Shown in pieces: positions 16,610 to 26,455 of a stretch of DNA of 64,000 nucleotides. A program made the position numbers and the translations under genes. This DNA comes from JANWYQ01 sp034432445 (GTDB lineage: Bacteria > Chloroflexota > Anaerolineae > JAAEKA01): positions 6,955 through 70,954 of the forward strand of contig DAOUBX010000025.1 of NCBI GenBank assembly GCA_034432445.1. Direction: 5' to 3'. Position 1 is the stretch's first letter; every line of letters starts with the position of its first letter. A model generated the notes under the pieces. It was given only the letters and a program-made list of their open reading frames with translations. It had not been told where the DNA came from and ran no database searches.

Positions 16610-18331
16610 TCATCGCGCCAACTGCACGCGCACGAGCGTGCGGAACGGCAACCAGGGCACGCGGTCGGCCACCGGCATGGGCAGCCAATCGTAGTCGAAG
16701 CGGCGCAGAATCGGCAACAACCACTCTGGGCTGAGCGAGATCTCTGGTGGTTTTTGCAAACGCCATTCCGCTTGTAACTTGCTGACCGCTTCCGTTGGTG
16801 GTAGGCCACGAATTGTGGCGCGCACGGCCGCCGGGTCAATGTCAAGCACCGCCTGGGCACTCGCAGTCACGTCAAACTGGATCACCGGTGTGCCGTCGTC
16901 GAGCTGGCTGACTGTCGCCGGACCGCGCGTGTAGGTCACTGTATCGGCCAGCAGACGGCCGCGGCGGGGCAGGTTGTCGCTGAGGGCCTGCAACGCCAGC
17001 TCGTCAGCGGCCTTGCCATCGACGGCGAGCGCCGTTGCCAGCAGACGCAACCTCAAGTTGACCTGGTTGGCCACCTCGTCGGTAAAGCGATCGTAGGTCT
17101 CCTCAACGACCAACGTGCCGACAGTCTCCGGTGGGACGAACTCCCCCTCCTCGAGCAGTTGGCCGAGCGCAGCGTAGGCTTTCTGCTTGACCTGCTGCTC
17201 TAGCCGGTTGCGCAGCCGGTCCTTGTCGCCTTGGGTAACCACCGCCACCGGTTTCACGTTGCCGCCGCCCGTAGCAGCGGGGTTGACAACGTTCACCAGC
17301 GGCGCCAGCGGCCCTTCCACCGTGTTGATCGCGAAGGCGCGCACGTTGCCTGACGGGCCGGGCTCCAGCGCTGCGATCGGCACGGTAACGCGTGCACCGA
17401 TGCCACCCGGCAGCTCGGCCGGCGCCAGGGTCTGAAAGCGCACGTTAGCGCCGGTCGAAGTCGAGACAACCGTGCCGGCCGGAATCTGCTGGGGGGTTGG
17501 GCCGCGGTTGGTGAAGACAACGCTCCCCTGGGCTGCTTGGTCAGGCGCCGACTTGGTGCCCGTCGCCTCGATCGAGTCGTCCCCTTCCACGCGCTGACCG
17601 ATACGGCGGGCAGGCACGATGCGACGCTGAGTGTCAACGATGTCCACGGTAGGCAACGCAGTGACGGTCACCGTGCCCGTCACCGGCTCCAGCGCCGGCA
17701 CAAGGGTGACTGTCGCCGCAGGAACGATGAAGGCCAGCGTCCCCGACACGGCAACCACGGCCACGACTAGCAACACAGCAAGGAATAGGGTCTCGAGCCA
17801 GGCCGGCAACGGTCGCGCGGGGTCGCCTTGAGTCAAGGTGATGCGACGAAAGCGCGCCGGCAGAAAACCTCGGCGCAGCGCGCTGACCCTGACATGCGGG
17901 CTGCGACGGGGCGGCGGTGGCTGATACTCACCGACGACAGCGGACGAACTGTGCCACGTCGCTCGGTTTACGGCGCTGTCCACGGTCCCAAAGACCGGTA
18001 GACCGGCCTCAGCCGCCAATCGACGCACGGTGCTCTGCCGGGTGACGATGGCTACCGGCAGGCCCAACCCTTCCGCTTGACGACGCAGCACCTGAAAACT
18101 GACCAAGCCGGACCGCGCCAACGTGGTTGCACGCCGCGGGACGACAAGAACCAGCCGGCCGTTGCTGCATTGTGCGACAATCTGGCGCAAACCGGCGGCT
18201 GTGATGTCTGGGGGCAAATCAACCACGTGGGTCTGCCCGCCGCCTGATGAGTTGTCGAAACCGGGGCCACCGGCGTTGTCTTGCGTTGCAACGTGGCCCA
18301 CAGTCAGAGTACTTTGTGGATCGCTCAGCAC
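16610..18331 (-). CDS. Baseplate J-like, membrane-anchored protein of unknown function
   Basis: A 573-residue protein. An N-terminal cytoplasmic region (about 1-185) has an alpha/beta segment (VVDLPPDITAAGLRQIVAQC, then GRLVLVVPRR) and a Pro-rich linker. One membrane helix follows near residues 188-212 (LFLAVLLVVAVVAVSGTLAF). The large outer part is beta-rich with repeated VVxTGxNVRFQTLAPAELPG-type elements that resemble the gp47/baseplate-J fold, without other phage genes nearby. Such proteins are widespread in Chloroflexota, so this is probably a chromosomal envelope protein and not a prophage gene. It starts 3 nt after the alaS stop and is surely cotranscribed with it. Confidence 0.7.
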   Translation of the reverse strand: MLSDPQSTLTVGHVATQDNAGGPGFDNSSGGGQTHVVDLPPDITAAGLRQIVAQCSNGRLVLVVPRRATTLARSGLVSFQVLRRQAEGLGLPVAIVTRQSTVRRLAAEAGLPVFGTVDSAVNRATWHSSSAVVGEYQPPPPRRSPHVRVSALRRGFLPARFRRITLTQGDPARPLPAWLETLFLAVLLVVAVVAVSGTLAFIVPAATVTLVPALEPVTGTVTVTALPTVDIVDTQRRIVPARRIGQRVEGDDSIEATGTKSAPDQAAQGSVVFTNRGPTPQQIPAGTVVSTSTGANVRFQTLAPAELPGGIGARVTVPIAALEPGPSGNVRAFAINTVEGPLAPLVNVVNPAATGGGNVKPVAVVTQGDKDRLRNRLEQQVKQKAYAALGQLLEEGEFVPPETVGTLVVEETYDRFTDEVANQVNLRLRLLATALAVDGKAADELALQALSDNLPRRGRLLADTVTYTRGPATVSQLDDGTPVIQFDVTASAQAVLDIDPAAVRATIRGLPPTEAVSKLQAEWRLQKPPEISLSPEWLLPILRRFDYDWLPMPVADRVPWLPFRTLVRVQLAR

Positions 18332-18334
18332 AGG

Positions 18335-21058
18335 TTACTTCTTCGCCCGCGACGCAGCCAGTTGCTGTTGCACCAGCCGTGGCACATCAGCCAGTGCGCC
18401 GCGCAGGCCGGCCACATCGCGGCCACCGGCTTGCGCCAGCGTGGGCTTGCCGCCGCCACCGCCGCCCACCTGCTCCGCCACCGCCTTGACCAACTCCCCG
18501 GCGTGCAGGCCGCGGCTGACCAGATCGGGTGTCACAGCGGCGACAAAATACGGCTTGCCGGCGATCGCGGCGCCCAACACCACCACGCCCGACCCCATTT
18601 GGTCGCGGAACCAGTCCGTCATCTGGCGCATAGTATTCGCATCGGCGGCGGCCACGGCTGAGGCCAGCACGCCCACGCCGTCCACCTGAACCACGCGCCC
18701 CATGAGCGCCTCGAACTCATGGCGGGCCAGTTCCTCGCGCAGGCGGCCGATTTCTTTCTGTTGGCTCGATACCTGGTCCAACAGGCTGAGTACCTTGCGA
18801 TCGACCTCGGTCTCGGGTACACCCAGGAAGGAGGCCGCGCGCTGCAGCAGCCCCAGCCGTTCCTGGATGTACTCTTGCGCCGCGCGGCCGGTGAGGGCCT
18901 CAATACGCCGCGTGCCTGCACCGACGCTGCCCTCGCTGATGATATGAAAGATGCCGATCTCGCCGGTGCTGCTCACATGGGTGCCGCCGCAAAGTTCCTT
19001 GCTCCACACTGCTCCCGGCTGGCCGATTTCCACCACGCGCACGACGTCGCCGTACTTCTCGCCGAACAACGCCATGGCGCCTTCGGCCACGGCCTCTTTG
19101 TACCCACTCCAGCGGGCGCTCACCGGATAGTTGGCGAACACGGCATCGTTGACCGACTGCTCGATCAGCCTGAGCTCTTCTTCACGCAACAAGGTCGGGT
19201 GTGTGAAGTCAAAGCGCAGACGATCAGGCGCCACCAGCGAACCGGCCTGGTGCACGTGCGTGCCCAGGATGTAGCGCAGCTCGCTGTGCAGGATGTGCGT
19301 GGCGGTGTGGTTGCGTGCGATGTCTTGGCGACGCACGGTGTCCACTTTGACCACCGCCGGCGCGCCTACCGGCACGACACCACGCCTCACGACACCCACA
19401 TGGGTGATCAGCCCGGGCGCCGGTCGCTCGGCTCGGCTGATCTCGACCTCCCAGGCCGGCTCTGGGCTGTCCTCGGTGATCATGCCCGTGTCGGCCACCT
19501 GGCCGCCGGCCTCCACGTACATCGGCGTGATCGGTAGGACAATCTCAACCGATTGGCCGGTTGTAGCGCGCTCGACTAACTGGCCGCCGGCAATAATAGC
19601 CTCCACGCGCGTGTGCGCCTCGGTAGCCGTGAGGTAGATGTGCTCGACGCCGCCGTCCGGCAGCCGCTCCAGCGCTGTCAGGTAGGCCGACAGGTCCTTC
19701 TCGCCGGTTGCGCCGAACTGGGCCGCGGCGCGCGCGCGTTGACGCTGCTCGGCCAGCGCTTGCCGATAGCCGACCATGTCCACGGTGAAGCCATTCTCCG
19801 TGGCGATATCGCGGGTCAGGTCCAGCGGAAAGCCGTAGGTGTCCCAGAGCCGAAAAACCTGGTCGCCGGGCAAAACGGTTGCTCCTTCGCTGCGCAGCCG
19901 CGCCATCAGCTCATCCAGCAAGGTCAAGCCCACATCCAGCGTGCGCAGGAAGCGCTCTTCCTCATGCTGGATGTTCTTCAGGATGAACTCGGAGCGCGCC
20001 CGCAGCTCAGGGTAAGCATCGCCCATCGTAGCGATAACGACTTTAGCCACCTCAGCCAGGAAGGGCTCTTGAAAACCTAAGAGTCGGCCGTGGCGCGCCG
20101 CACGGCGCAGCACGAGGCGTAAGATGTAGTTGCGCCCCTCGTTACCGGGCAACACACCGTCGGCGATGAGAAAGGAAATCGCCCGGCTGTGATCGGCGAT
20201 CACGCGATAGGAGGTGAGCTTGGCTTGACGTTGGGCGTCCGTATGACCAAGCAGCTCCTGCGTGCGCCGCATGATCGGCGTGAACAGGTCGGTATCATAG
20301 TTGCTGGGGGCGTTCTGCAGCACGGACACGAGGCGCTCCAGGCCCATGCCGGTGTCCACACCGGGCTGCGGCAGCGGCGTGCGGGTGCCGTCGGCAGCCT
20401 GGTTGAACTGCATGAACACCAGGTTCCATACCTCCAGCCAGCGACCGCAGCCGTTGTCCAGCGCTACAGAGCAATCTGACCGGCCACAGGTACAAGCGGC
20501 CGGGCCCCAATCGTAGTGGAGCTCGCTGGTGGGGCCGCACGGCCCTGTATCACCCATCGACCAAAAGTTGGTTTTCTCGCCCATGCGCATGATGCGCGCT
20601 GCCGGCAGGCCGATTTCGTCGCGCCACACCTGCCAGGCGACCTCGTCGTCGTGAAAGACTGTCGCCACCAGCCGATCAGGGGCGATGCCATAGACGCGCG
20701 TCAAGCACTCCCAGGCAAAATGGATGGCGTCGCGCTTGAAATAGTCGCCAAACGAGAAGTTGCCCAACATCTCGAAAAAGGTATGATGACGAGGCGATGG
20801 GCCGACCTCTTCCAAGTCGTTGTGTTTACCGCTGACGCGCATGCACTTCTGGCTGCTGGCGGCACGCACGTAAGGGCGCTTTTCCAGCCCCAGGAAGGTG
20901 TTCTTGAACTGGACCATGCCTGCGTTGGTGAACAACAGTGTGTCATCACCGACGGGCACCAGAGGTGAGCTGGGCACAACCGTGTGTCCATGATCCGCGA
21001 AATAGTCCAGAAACGCCTGGCGTATCTCGGCGGCGGTTTGCGGGCGAGCAAGCTTCAT
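18335..21058 (-). CDS. alaS: Alanine--tRNA ligase
   Basis: A 907-residue class II aminoacyl-tRNA synthetase. The catalytic core begins TAAEIRQAFLDYFADHGHT with the VPSSPLVP and LLFTNAGMVQFK motifs. It is followed by the tRNA-recognition domain, the editing domain with zinc-binding HTATHILH and a later CGGTH, and the C-terminal DHHA1-like domain ending in GGGGGGKPTLAQAGG. The start is ATG at 21058 because GGAG lies about 10 nt upstream and the family begins here; a longer frame to 21283 is not conserved. A strong promoter (TTGACA-17-TACAAT) lies 85-113 nt upstream. No T-box-like structure was recognised in the short leader. Confidence 0.98.
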   Translation of the reverse strand: MKLARPQTAAEIRQAFLDYFADHGHTVVPSSPLVPVGDDTLLFTNAGMVQFKNTFLGLEKRPYVRAASSQKCMRVSGKHNDLEEVGPSPRHHTFFEMLGNFSFGDYFKRDAIHFAWECLTRVYGIAPDRLVATVFHDDEVAWQVWRDEIGLPAARIMRMGEKTNFWSMGDTGPCGPTSELHYDWGPAACTCGRSDCSVALDNGCGRWLEVWNLVFMQFNQAADGTRTPLPQPGVDTGMGLERLVSVLQNAPSNYDTDLFTPIMRRTQELLGHTDAQRQAKLTSYRVIADHSRAISFLIADGVLPGNEGRNYILRLVLRRAARHGRLLGFQEPFLAEVAKVVIATMGDAYPELRARSEFILKNIQHEEERFLRTLDVGLTLLDELMARLRSEGATVLPGDQVFRLWDTYGFPLDLTRDIATENGFTVDMVGYRQALAEQRQRARAAAQFGATGEKDLSAYLTALERLPDGGVEHIYLTATEAHTRVEAIIAGGQLVERATTGQSVEIVLPITPMYVEAGGQVADTGMITEDSPEPAWEVEISRAERPAPGLITHVGVVRRGVVPVGAPAVVKVDTVRRQDIARNHTATHILHSELRYILGTHVHQAGSLVAPDRLRFDFTHPTLLREEELRLIEQSVNDAVFANYPVSARWSGYKEAVAEGAMALFGEKYGDVVRVVEIGQPGAVWSKELCGGTHVSSTGEIGIFHIISEGSVGAGTRRIEALTGRAAQEYIQERLGLLQRAASFLGVPETEVDRKVLSLLDQVSSQQKEIGRLREELARHEFEALMGRVVQVDGVGVLASAVAAADANTMRQMTDWFRDQMGSGVVVLGAAIAGKPYFVAAVTPDLVSRGLHAGELVKAVAEQVGGGGGGKPTLAQAGGRDVAGLRGALADVPRLVQQQLAASRAKK

Positions 21059-21142
21059 CACGTACCAGACTCCTACCCAGCCGGTTGCGCTGTGCACAGG
21101 CTGGCTAAAATTGCATGCCGTCCACGGGGGACGGCGCTCCGC

Positions 21143-21171
21143 ATTGTATGCCAGAAAAGGGCAAATGTCAA
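21143..21171 (-). promoter_or_regulatory. Predicted sigma-70-type promoter of alaS
   Basis: On the minus strand, TTGACA (21166-21171) and TACAAT (21143-21148) are separated by exactly 17 nt. The implied start of transcription is near 21136, giving a leader of about 78 nt. Confidence 0.7.
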
Positions 21172-21199
21172 AGGAGTGTGCTCCGGCAAAATCCACGCC

Positions 21200-21228
21200 T
21201 TTACAGGCTGACGGGAAGATGCTACAAT
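21200..21228 (+). promoter_or_regulatory. Predicted promoter of the subtilisin-like protease gene
   Basis: TTTACA (21200-21205) and TACAAT (21223-21228) are 17 nt apart. It is back to back with the alaS promoter, and would give a leader of about 114 nt. Confidence 0.6.
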
Positions 21229-21348
21229 TCTGGCGCCGACGGAGGACGTCGGCAGACCGGCGCCTAGGCGCGCCGGCGGCCATCTTCGGGTCGGCTGCGG
21301 CATGTTTCGCCGTCGTCTGTGTCCCTGCGTCGCAAGGAGAACCCTCAT

Positions 21349-24300
21349 ATGCAACGAGCTATGGTCTATGTCGCCGACACTGACCCCCTCGGCCAGCAGC
21401 GTGTGGCCGATCAGGTTGTCCGGGTGCTGGCCACCTACCCCAGCGCCCTGTGCGTGGAGGCGGAAGCTGAGCAGCTGCAAGCCCTGGAGGAACAGGGTTT
21501 TGTGGTGGACATTATCGAAGACGCCACCAAGATCAAGCTGCGATCGGTGCATTTCGACACCAGAGAAGAGGCTCCTTCCCAGACGGCTGTCAGCCGCAAG
21601 GTGTTGGCCAAGGAAGTGGCCGATCGCCAAGATGCCTGGATCGTCCAGTTCGTCGGGCCGATCAAGCCTGAGTGGAGCAATGAAATCGAAGCGCTCGGCG
21701 GCCACCTGAACGACTACATTCCCAACAACGCCTTCTTGGTGCAGATGACGACGCGGGTCAGCCGGCAGGTGCAACAGCTGCCGTTTGTGAACTGGGTCGG
21801 TCCCTATCGTCCGGATTACAAGCTCAGCCCGCTGCTGACCGGCAGCACTGAGCCGGCGACTCCAGACACCATCGGCGCCCGCACGGTCGATGCCGAGGCT
21901 TTCAGGCCCGACCCACGCGGTAATCTCACCGTAGTTGCCTACAGCGAGGCTGACCTGGACGCCATTGCAGAACGCGTGCGAGAGTTGGAAGGAACCGTGG
22001 TCACCACCAGCCAGGCCACCTTACGCGTCTCAATGGACGTGGGCCGCGTCGAAACCCTGGCGCGCTTGCCGGAGGTCAAGTGGATCGAGCCCTACCTGCC
22101 GCCGCAGCTGCACAACAACGTTGCCGGTGGACTGATCGGCGTGCGGCCGGTGTGGGAAAGCCATGGTCTGGACGGCGAGGGGCAGATCGTGGCTATTGCC
22201 GACACCGGCTTGGACACAGGCGTGGACGACGACACCATGAGCCCGGAGTTCCGCGGCCGTATCGCCAGCCTGCACAGTTGGCCAATCCAGCCCGGCTACC
22301 GCTCGGCGCTCAACAACACCTCCTGGGACGACGGCGCGGTCGACCGCGACAGCGGCCACGGCACGCACGTTGCCGGGTCAGTGCTGGGAAACGGCGCCCT
22401 CTCCGATGGATCCATCCGCGGCATGGCGCCCCGCGCCCATTTGGTGTTCCAGGCCGTGGAGCAGTGGGTAGATTGGAAGCGCAGCAGCGGTTACCAGGAC
22501 GGTTACTATCTTCTCGGCTTGCCCGACGACCTGAGCGAGCTCTTCGGCCAGGCTTACGCCGACGGCGCCCGCATCCACAGCAACAGTTGGGGCGATAGCT
22601 TGCATGGGCAATACACGACCGAAACGCAGACGATCGACCAGTTCCTGTGGGAACACAAGGACATGATCATCCTGTTCTCTGCCGGCAATGACGGCGTCGA
22701 CGCCAACCGCGATGGTGTGGTGGAACCCGATTCGCTGGCCTCGCAGGCTTGTGCCAAGAACTGCATCGCCGTCGGCGCCTCCGAAAGCCAGCGCGACACG
22801 GGTGGCTTCAACCCCGGCGGCATCTGCAGCACCCATGGCGGCTGTTGGCAAATGAGCTTTCCGGTCGCGCCGCTGCGCCACGATCGGCTGAGCGACAACC
22901 CGGAAGGCATGGTCGCCTTCAGCAGCCGCGGTCCGGCCGACGATGGTCGCATCAAGCCAGACGTGGTGGCCCCCGGCACCAACATCCTCTCGGTGCGTTC
23001 CAGCCAGACCCGTGACACCGGCTGGGGGCTGCTGCCGGCCGATGTCCCCTATCGCTAGCACTACATGTTCATGGGCGGCACCAGCATGGCTACGCCGCTG
23101 GCAGCCGGCGCCGTGGCCCTGATCCGACAATACTTGCAGCAAGTGCACCTACATCAGCCAACGGGTGCGCTGCTCAAGGCGGTGCTTGTACATGGGGCGA
23201 CGCCGCTGGCCGGCCAATACAACCCGCCTGAAGTACAGCCGCCGCCGGATATCAACCAGGGCTGGGGACGCGTCAACGTGGAGAATGCGCTCTTTCCCCC
23301 ATTTCCTGCCCATTGGACATTTCGCGACGATCCGGCGGACGCCGTGGGCACCGGCGAGATGCGCACCTATCAGTTCGAGGTGGCAGATGCCGCTGTTCCC
23401 CTGCGCGTTACCCTGGTGTGGACCGATTTCCCCAGCAGCCCCAGCTCGGGCGGCGGCCTGGTCAACCGTCTGCGCGTGTCTGTGGTCGCGCCCGATGGCT
23501 CTATCACCCAGGGTGGGCCGCTCAACAACAACGTGCAACAGGCGCTCATTGCTGCGCCGCAGCCGGGCATCTACACAGTGCGCGTGATCGGCCTGAACGT
23601 GGTTTCGCAGGTCACCGCCAACGCCAAGCAGGATTTTGCCCTGGTGGTAAGCGGAGGTCTGGCGTTCGTCGATGTCTACGTGCGGGACGATGAAGCCGAC
23701 AACGGCGTCGAGCCGCGCAGCGAGGCGCGCTTCCGCTCGCCCGATATCTGGATCAGCTCGGTCGACAACCCCACCGCGCCAGCCAGCGCGAACCCAGAGC
23801 CCGGCAAGCGCAACTACGTCTTCGTGCGCGTGCACAACCGCGGCACCAGCCCTGCCGGCGATGCTGAGGTGCGCCTGTTCTGGAGCAGGCTGACCACGCA
23901 CCCCGCCCGCCGCCTGTGGAGCGCCAAAGGCATCCAGGTCGACGGCGGCGCAGGCAATGTGCAGCGCGTGAGCCTCCCTGCCGCCAGCGATATGGCGCCA
24001 GACCAAACGGCGATCGTTTCTTTCACGTGGACGCCTCCCGCCCTGGCCAGCGCCAAGCCCAACTACTATTGCCTGCTGGCCACCGTCAGCCACCCGGCCG
24101 ATCCACTGCTACAAGATGATGTGACGGCGGCGCGGTGGGAGGACAATCTTGCATGGCGCGCCGTTGCCGTGCAAGAGACTGCGCCAGGCGAGGAAGCCAG
24201 CTTCCCGTTCTACATCACGGGCGCAGACGGCGGCGCAGCGCAAGCGACCCTGCGCATCGACTGCCAAGCCTTCCCGGCCGGCAGCCGCGTCCGGCTCAAG

Positions 24301-24570
24301 CTGCCCAGCCGTTTGCTGCAAGGTGCGACCGCTGTGAATCTGCAACAAGTCTGGCAGTCGCCGGCCGGCACGCTTAGCCGGCTAGAGGTGACCAGCCGGG
24401 GCATCGCCGAGCTAGCCGGAGTGGCTCTCAAAAAGGGCGAGAACACCTTGCTGCGCCTGGAGGCGCTGCTGCCAGCAGCAGCCACGGCCCAGGACTACCC
24501 TGTGATCGTCGAACAGCGCATAGCCGGCCAAATAGCTGGTCGTATCAACCTTGTTGTGCGGGCGGCCTAG
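21349..24570 (+). pseudogene. Subtilisin-like serine protease (S8) interrupted by an in-frame TAG
   Basis: The frame has 1074 codons and is open except for a single TAG at 23056-23058 (codon 570). The upstream part carries a prodomain-like N-terminus, the catalytic Asp in VAIADTGLDTG (residue 285), the His in SGHGTHVAG (337) and the oxyanion Asn in SAGNDG. The catalytic Ser in MGGTSMATPLAAGA (codon 579) lies nine codons after the stop. The rest, including a jelly-roll-like domain and a CARDB-like region, is intact and in the same frame. The start is ATG at 21349 with AAGGAGA 8 nt upstream. No N-terminal signal peptide is evident. Terminated normally, the 569-residue product lacks the nucleophile and cannot be an active protease. 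A recent nonsense mutation, a sequencing error or read-through are the alternatives. Confidence 0.85.
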
Positions 24571-25349
24571 CGTCGCACCCAGTCTAGCCAGTGACAGGCA
24601 GCGTCAAGTGCATCGCCTTGCCGATGCTGGATTTCGACTGCGGGACTGATCGGCGAACCGCCAGCGTCGACCACTTGCACGTAATGGACGTTGGCGATGT
24701 CGCCCAGGGGAAAGTCGTATTGGCCCAGATCGGCCGCGCCCGCCTTGCTCGCCACAGTCTGTTGATTGCCCCACTGGTCGTAGCGCCAGAGCTGCACGCC
24801 AGGCAGTGGATTGCCCGCGGCGTCGCGGACGGTGCCGCGAATCGATGGCCCCGGGCAATCGCCGGAGGAATGGCGAACCACGCCGGCAGGCACGAACGGG
24901 AAAGCGGCCTCGGGCGCAGACTGGGGCGCAACCGTGGGTGTGGGCGTAGGCGGCGCCGGGGTAGCGGTAGGCCGCTCGCCAGAACCTGTGCTGACCACAG
25001 CCGGCGTCTCTGTTGGTGCGATGGGCTGCGCAGCAATCGTGGGCCTGATGGCAATGCCCGGCGTCACAGCAGGCGCAGTGTCCTGTTGCACGATCACCTG
25101 AGGGGCAGCCGGGGACGCCGGCGCGGTTGGCTCAGCAGAAGCTTGTGTGCGGGCGCTCGGGGGACCGGTGCGCGGCAGCAGCGCATTGAGGTTGAGGTCG
25201 CCCACGATTTCTTGCGCGGTGGCCAGGAAATCGAGGCGTGGGATGGTCACTTCCACTTGCCCGACAGCCTTGGCTGCGGCATAAGCGCCGACTAGCGCCG
25301 CCAGCAACACCAGGAGAAACGCTGCTGCGTAAAATCGCCTTTGATGCAT
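24567..25349 (-). CDS. Exported or membrane-anchored protein with a carboxypeptidase-regulatory-like domain
   Basis: A 260-residue protein. One N-terminal hydrophobic segment (AAAFLLVLLAALVGAYAA) acts as an anchor or signal. It is followed by about 110 residues of Pro/Ala/Thr-rich linker containing a TATPAPPTPTPTV stretch. The C-terminal 90 residues contain IRGTVRDAAGNPLPGVQLWR, the hallmark of a CarboxypepD_reg/SdrD-B-like beta-sandwich. It is likely a surface-exposed adhesion or scaffold domain; no enzyme motif is seen. Its last four bases overlap the end of the convergent protease gene. Confidence 0.7.
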   Translation of the reverse strand: MHQRRFYAAAFLLVLLAALVGAYAAAKAVGQVEVTIPRLDFLATAQEIVGDLNLNALLPRTGPPSARTQASAEPTAPASPAAPQVIVQQDTAPAVTPGIAIRPTIAAQPIAPTETPAVVSTGSGERPTATPAPPTPTPTVAPQSAPEAAFPFVPAGVVRHSSGDCPGPSIRGTVRDAAGNPLPGVQLWRYDQWGNQQTVASKAGAADLGQYDFPLGDIANVHYVQVVDAGGSPISPAVEIQHRQGDALDAACHWLDWVRR

Positions 25350-25357
25350 GGTAGAAC

Positions 25358-25386
25358 TTGCTCGTTTGCACCTTCGATGCTATAAT
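25358..25386 (+). promoter_or_regulatory. Predicted promoter of tRNA-Val
   Basis: TTGCTC (25358-25363) and a perfect TATAAT (25381-25386) are 17 nt apart, with the tRNA beginning 12 nt after the -10 box. Confidence 0.65.
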
Positions 25387-25397
25387 TGCGCTCGTTC

Positions 25398-25474
25398 GGG
25401 CGAGTAGCTCAGTCGGTTAGAGCGCTGCGTTCACATCGCAGAAGTCAGGGGTTCGAGTCCCTTCTCGCCCACCA
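25398..25474 (+). tRNA. tRNA-Val (anticodon CAC)
   Basis: A complete cloverleaf can be drawn: acceptor stem GGGCGAG/CTCGCCC, D-arm GCTC...GAGC, anticodon stem CTGCG/CGCAG around the loop TTCACAT (anticodon CAC, valine), a 5-nt variable loop, and T-arm AGGGG-TTCGAGT-CCCTT. The discriminator is A and the CCA end is encoded (25472-25474). Confidence 0.96.
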
Positions 25475-25583
25475 GCACATGCGAACCGGCTTCCACCAGG
25501 AAGCCGGTTTTTGGTTTCCTTGCCGCAGGGATTATACTTGCCATCAGCTTGAGAACAAGTCCGCTTCGCAACGATATTGCGCC

Positions 25584-26417
25584 ATGCCCATCAATCCCTT
25601 CGATCAGTTGCATAGCTGGTGGCTCTCACAGTTGACCTGGCGTCAATTACCCACCCTGTGGGTGCTGGCGTCGCTCGGCGTGGGAGTGGCTGTTGCCAAT
25701 CTTTGGTGGCTGATGGCGTACAGCAGACACAGCCTGGCCAGGCAGATCACCGCGGTCGTGGCAACCACTGCCGGCGGCAGCCTGACCTGGCTCATACACA
25801 TGGCGTGGCTGATCGGCCCTGGCTACGCGGCGCTGCTGGCGGGGGCTGCATCACCACGGCTGATGGGCCTGAGCCAGATCGACTGGGGCGCCGGGCTGGG
25901 CTGGGGCGCGGGCGTGGCGGTGATGATCCTGGCTGTGCTGCTGGCGGCCGGCCTTAGTTACCGGCGCAGCCTGCCCGCCGCGCCGCCATGGCCCTCCCTT
26001 GCGGCGGCCATTGCCGGCAGCGCGCTGTTAGCATTCGAGGCAGGCGCCTTACAGTTTCAGTGGGCCTTCTATCGCAGCGCAAGCATCGAAGCCGCAGCAA
26101 GCCTGGACGCGGCTGCTCCTTTGGCTGCAGGAACCTGGCTGGCCGTCGTAATCGTCAGCCTGCAAGCCGCGCTCAGCCCCTGGTTCTGGCGCGACCTGCG
26201 CACGCCCGGCCTGGCCGAGCGACAGGTGTTGCGCGCTGCACTGCTAGTGGCAAGCGCGGTGGTCTTTCTGGTTAGCCGCAATTTCTGGCTGATCTGGCTG
26301 CTCCACGCCAGCGTTGCCGTGCTCTTGCAGCCAAGAGTGACATCCCAGGCGGCCTGGCTGCCGTCTAACCTGCTGTCTTCCTCGACAGAACAGCAAAAAA
26401 GCTCTCGCCAGCCCTGA
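25584..26417 (+). CDS. Multi-pass membrane protein of unknown function
   Basis: A 277-residue protein with about seven hydrophobic segments, for example LWVLASLGVGVAVANLWWL near residue 30 and VLRAALLVASAVVFLVSRNF near 220. No catalytic signature is visible; the CPBP protease motifs (EExxxR, FxxxH) are absent. The start is ATG at 25584. A longer frame reading through the tRNA gene is not real. The stop lies inside the loop of the terminator hairpin shared with the convergent gene. Confidence 0.6.
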   Translation: MPINPFDQLHSWWLSQLTWRQLPTLWVLASLGVGVAVANLWWLMAYSRHSLARQITAVVATTAGGSLTWLIHMAWLIGPGYAALLAGAASPRLMGLSQIDWGAGLGWGAGVAVMILAVLLAAGLSYRRSLPAAPPWPSLAAAIAGSALLAFEAGALQFQWAFYRSASIEAAASLDAAAPLAAGTWLAVVIVSLQAALSPWFWRDLRTPGLAERQVLRAALLVASAVVFLVSRNFWLIWLLHASVAVLLQPRVTSQAAWLPSNLLSSSTEQQKSSRQP

Positions 26418-26433
26418 GAGCCGGCGAGAGCTT
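26395..26433 (-). terminator. Rho-independent terminator of the small membrane-protein gene
   Basis: Read on the minus strand, an 11-bp perfect stem (AAGCTCTCGCC / GGCGAGAGCTT) with a 13-nt loop is followed by a run of six T. It lies 23 nt past the stop of the minus-strand gene and overlaps the 3' end of the plus-strand gene. Confidence 0.85.
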
Positions 26434-26455
26434 GATGGCGCGCAAGAGATCCGGT

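Noticed and set aside
16610..18331. Prophage or contractile injection system
   Set aside because: Only one baseplate-J-like protein is present and it has a membrane helix. No sheath, tube, spike, capsid or lysis genes are nearby.
21059..21300. A T-box leader upstream of alaS
   Set aside because: The leader from the predicted start of transcription is only about 78 nt, with no recognisable specifier or antiterminator structure.
23040..23070. Programmed recoding (pyrrolysine or read-through) at the protease TAG
   Set aside because: No recoding structure is evident, no pyl genes are in the window and the codon is not at a conserved position for it. Simple mutation or sequencing error is more likely; the TAG itself is kept as a finding.
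25386..25583. An N-terminal extension of the membrane protein through tRNA-Val
   Set aside because: The tRNA cloverleaf is complete with its own promoter. The membrane protein has a normal ATG at 25584.
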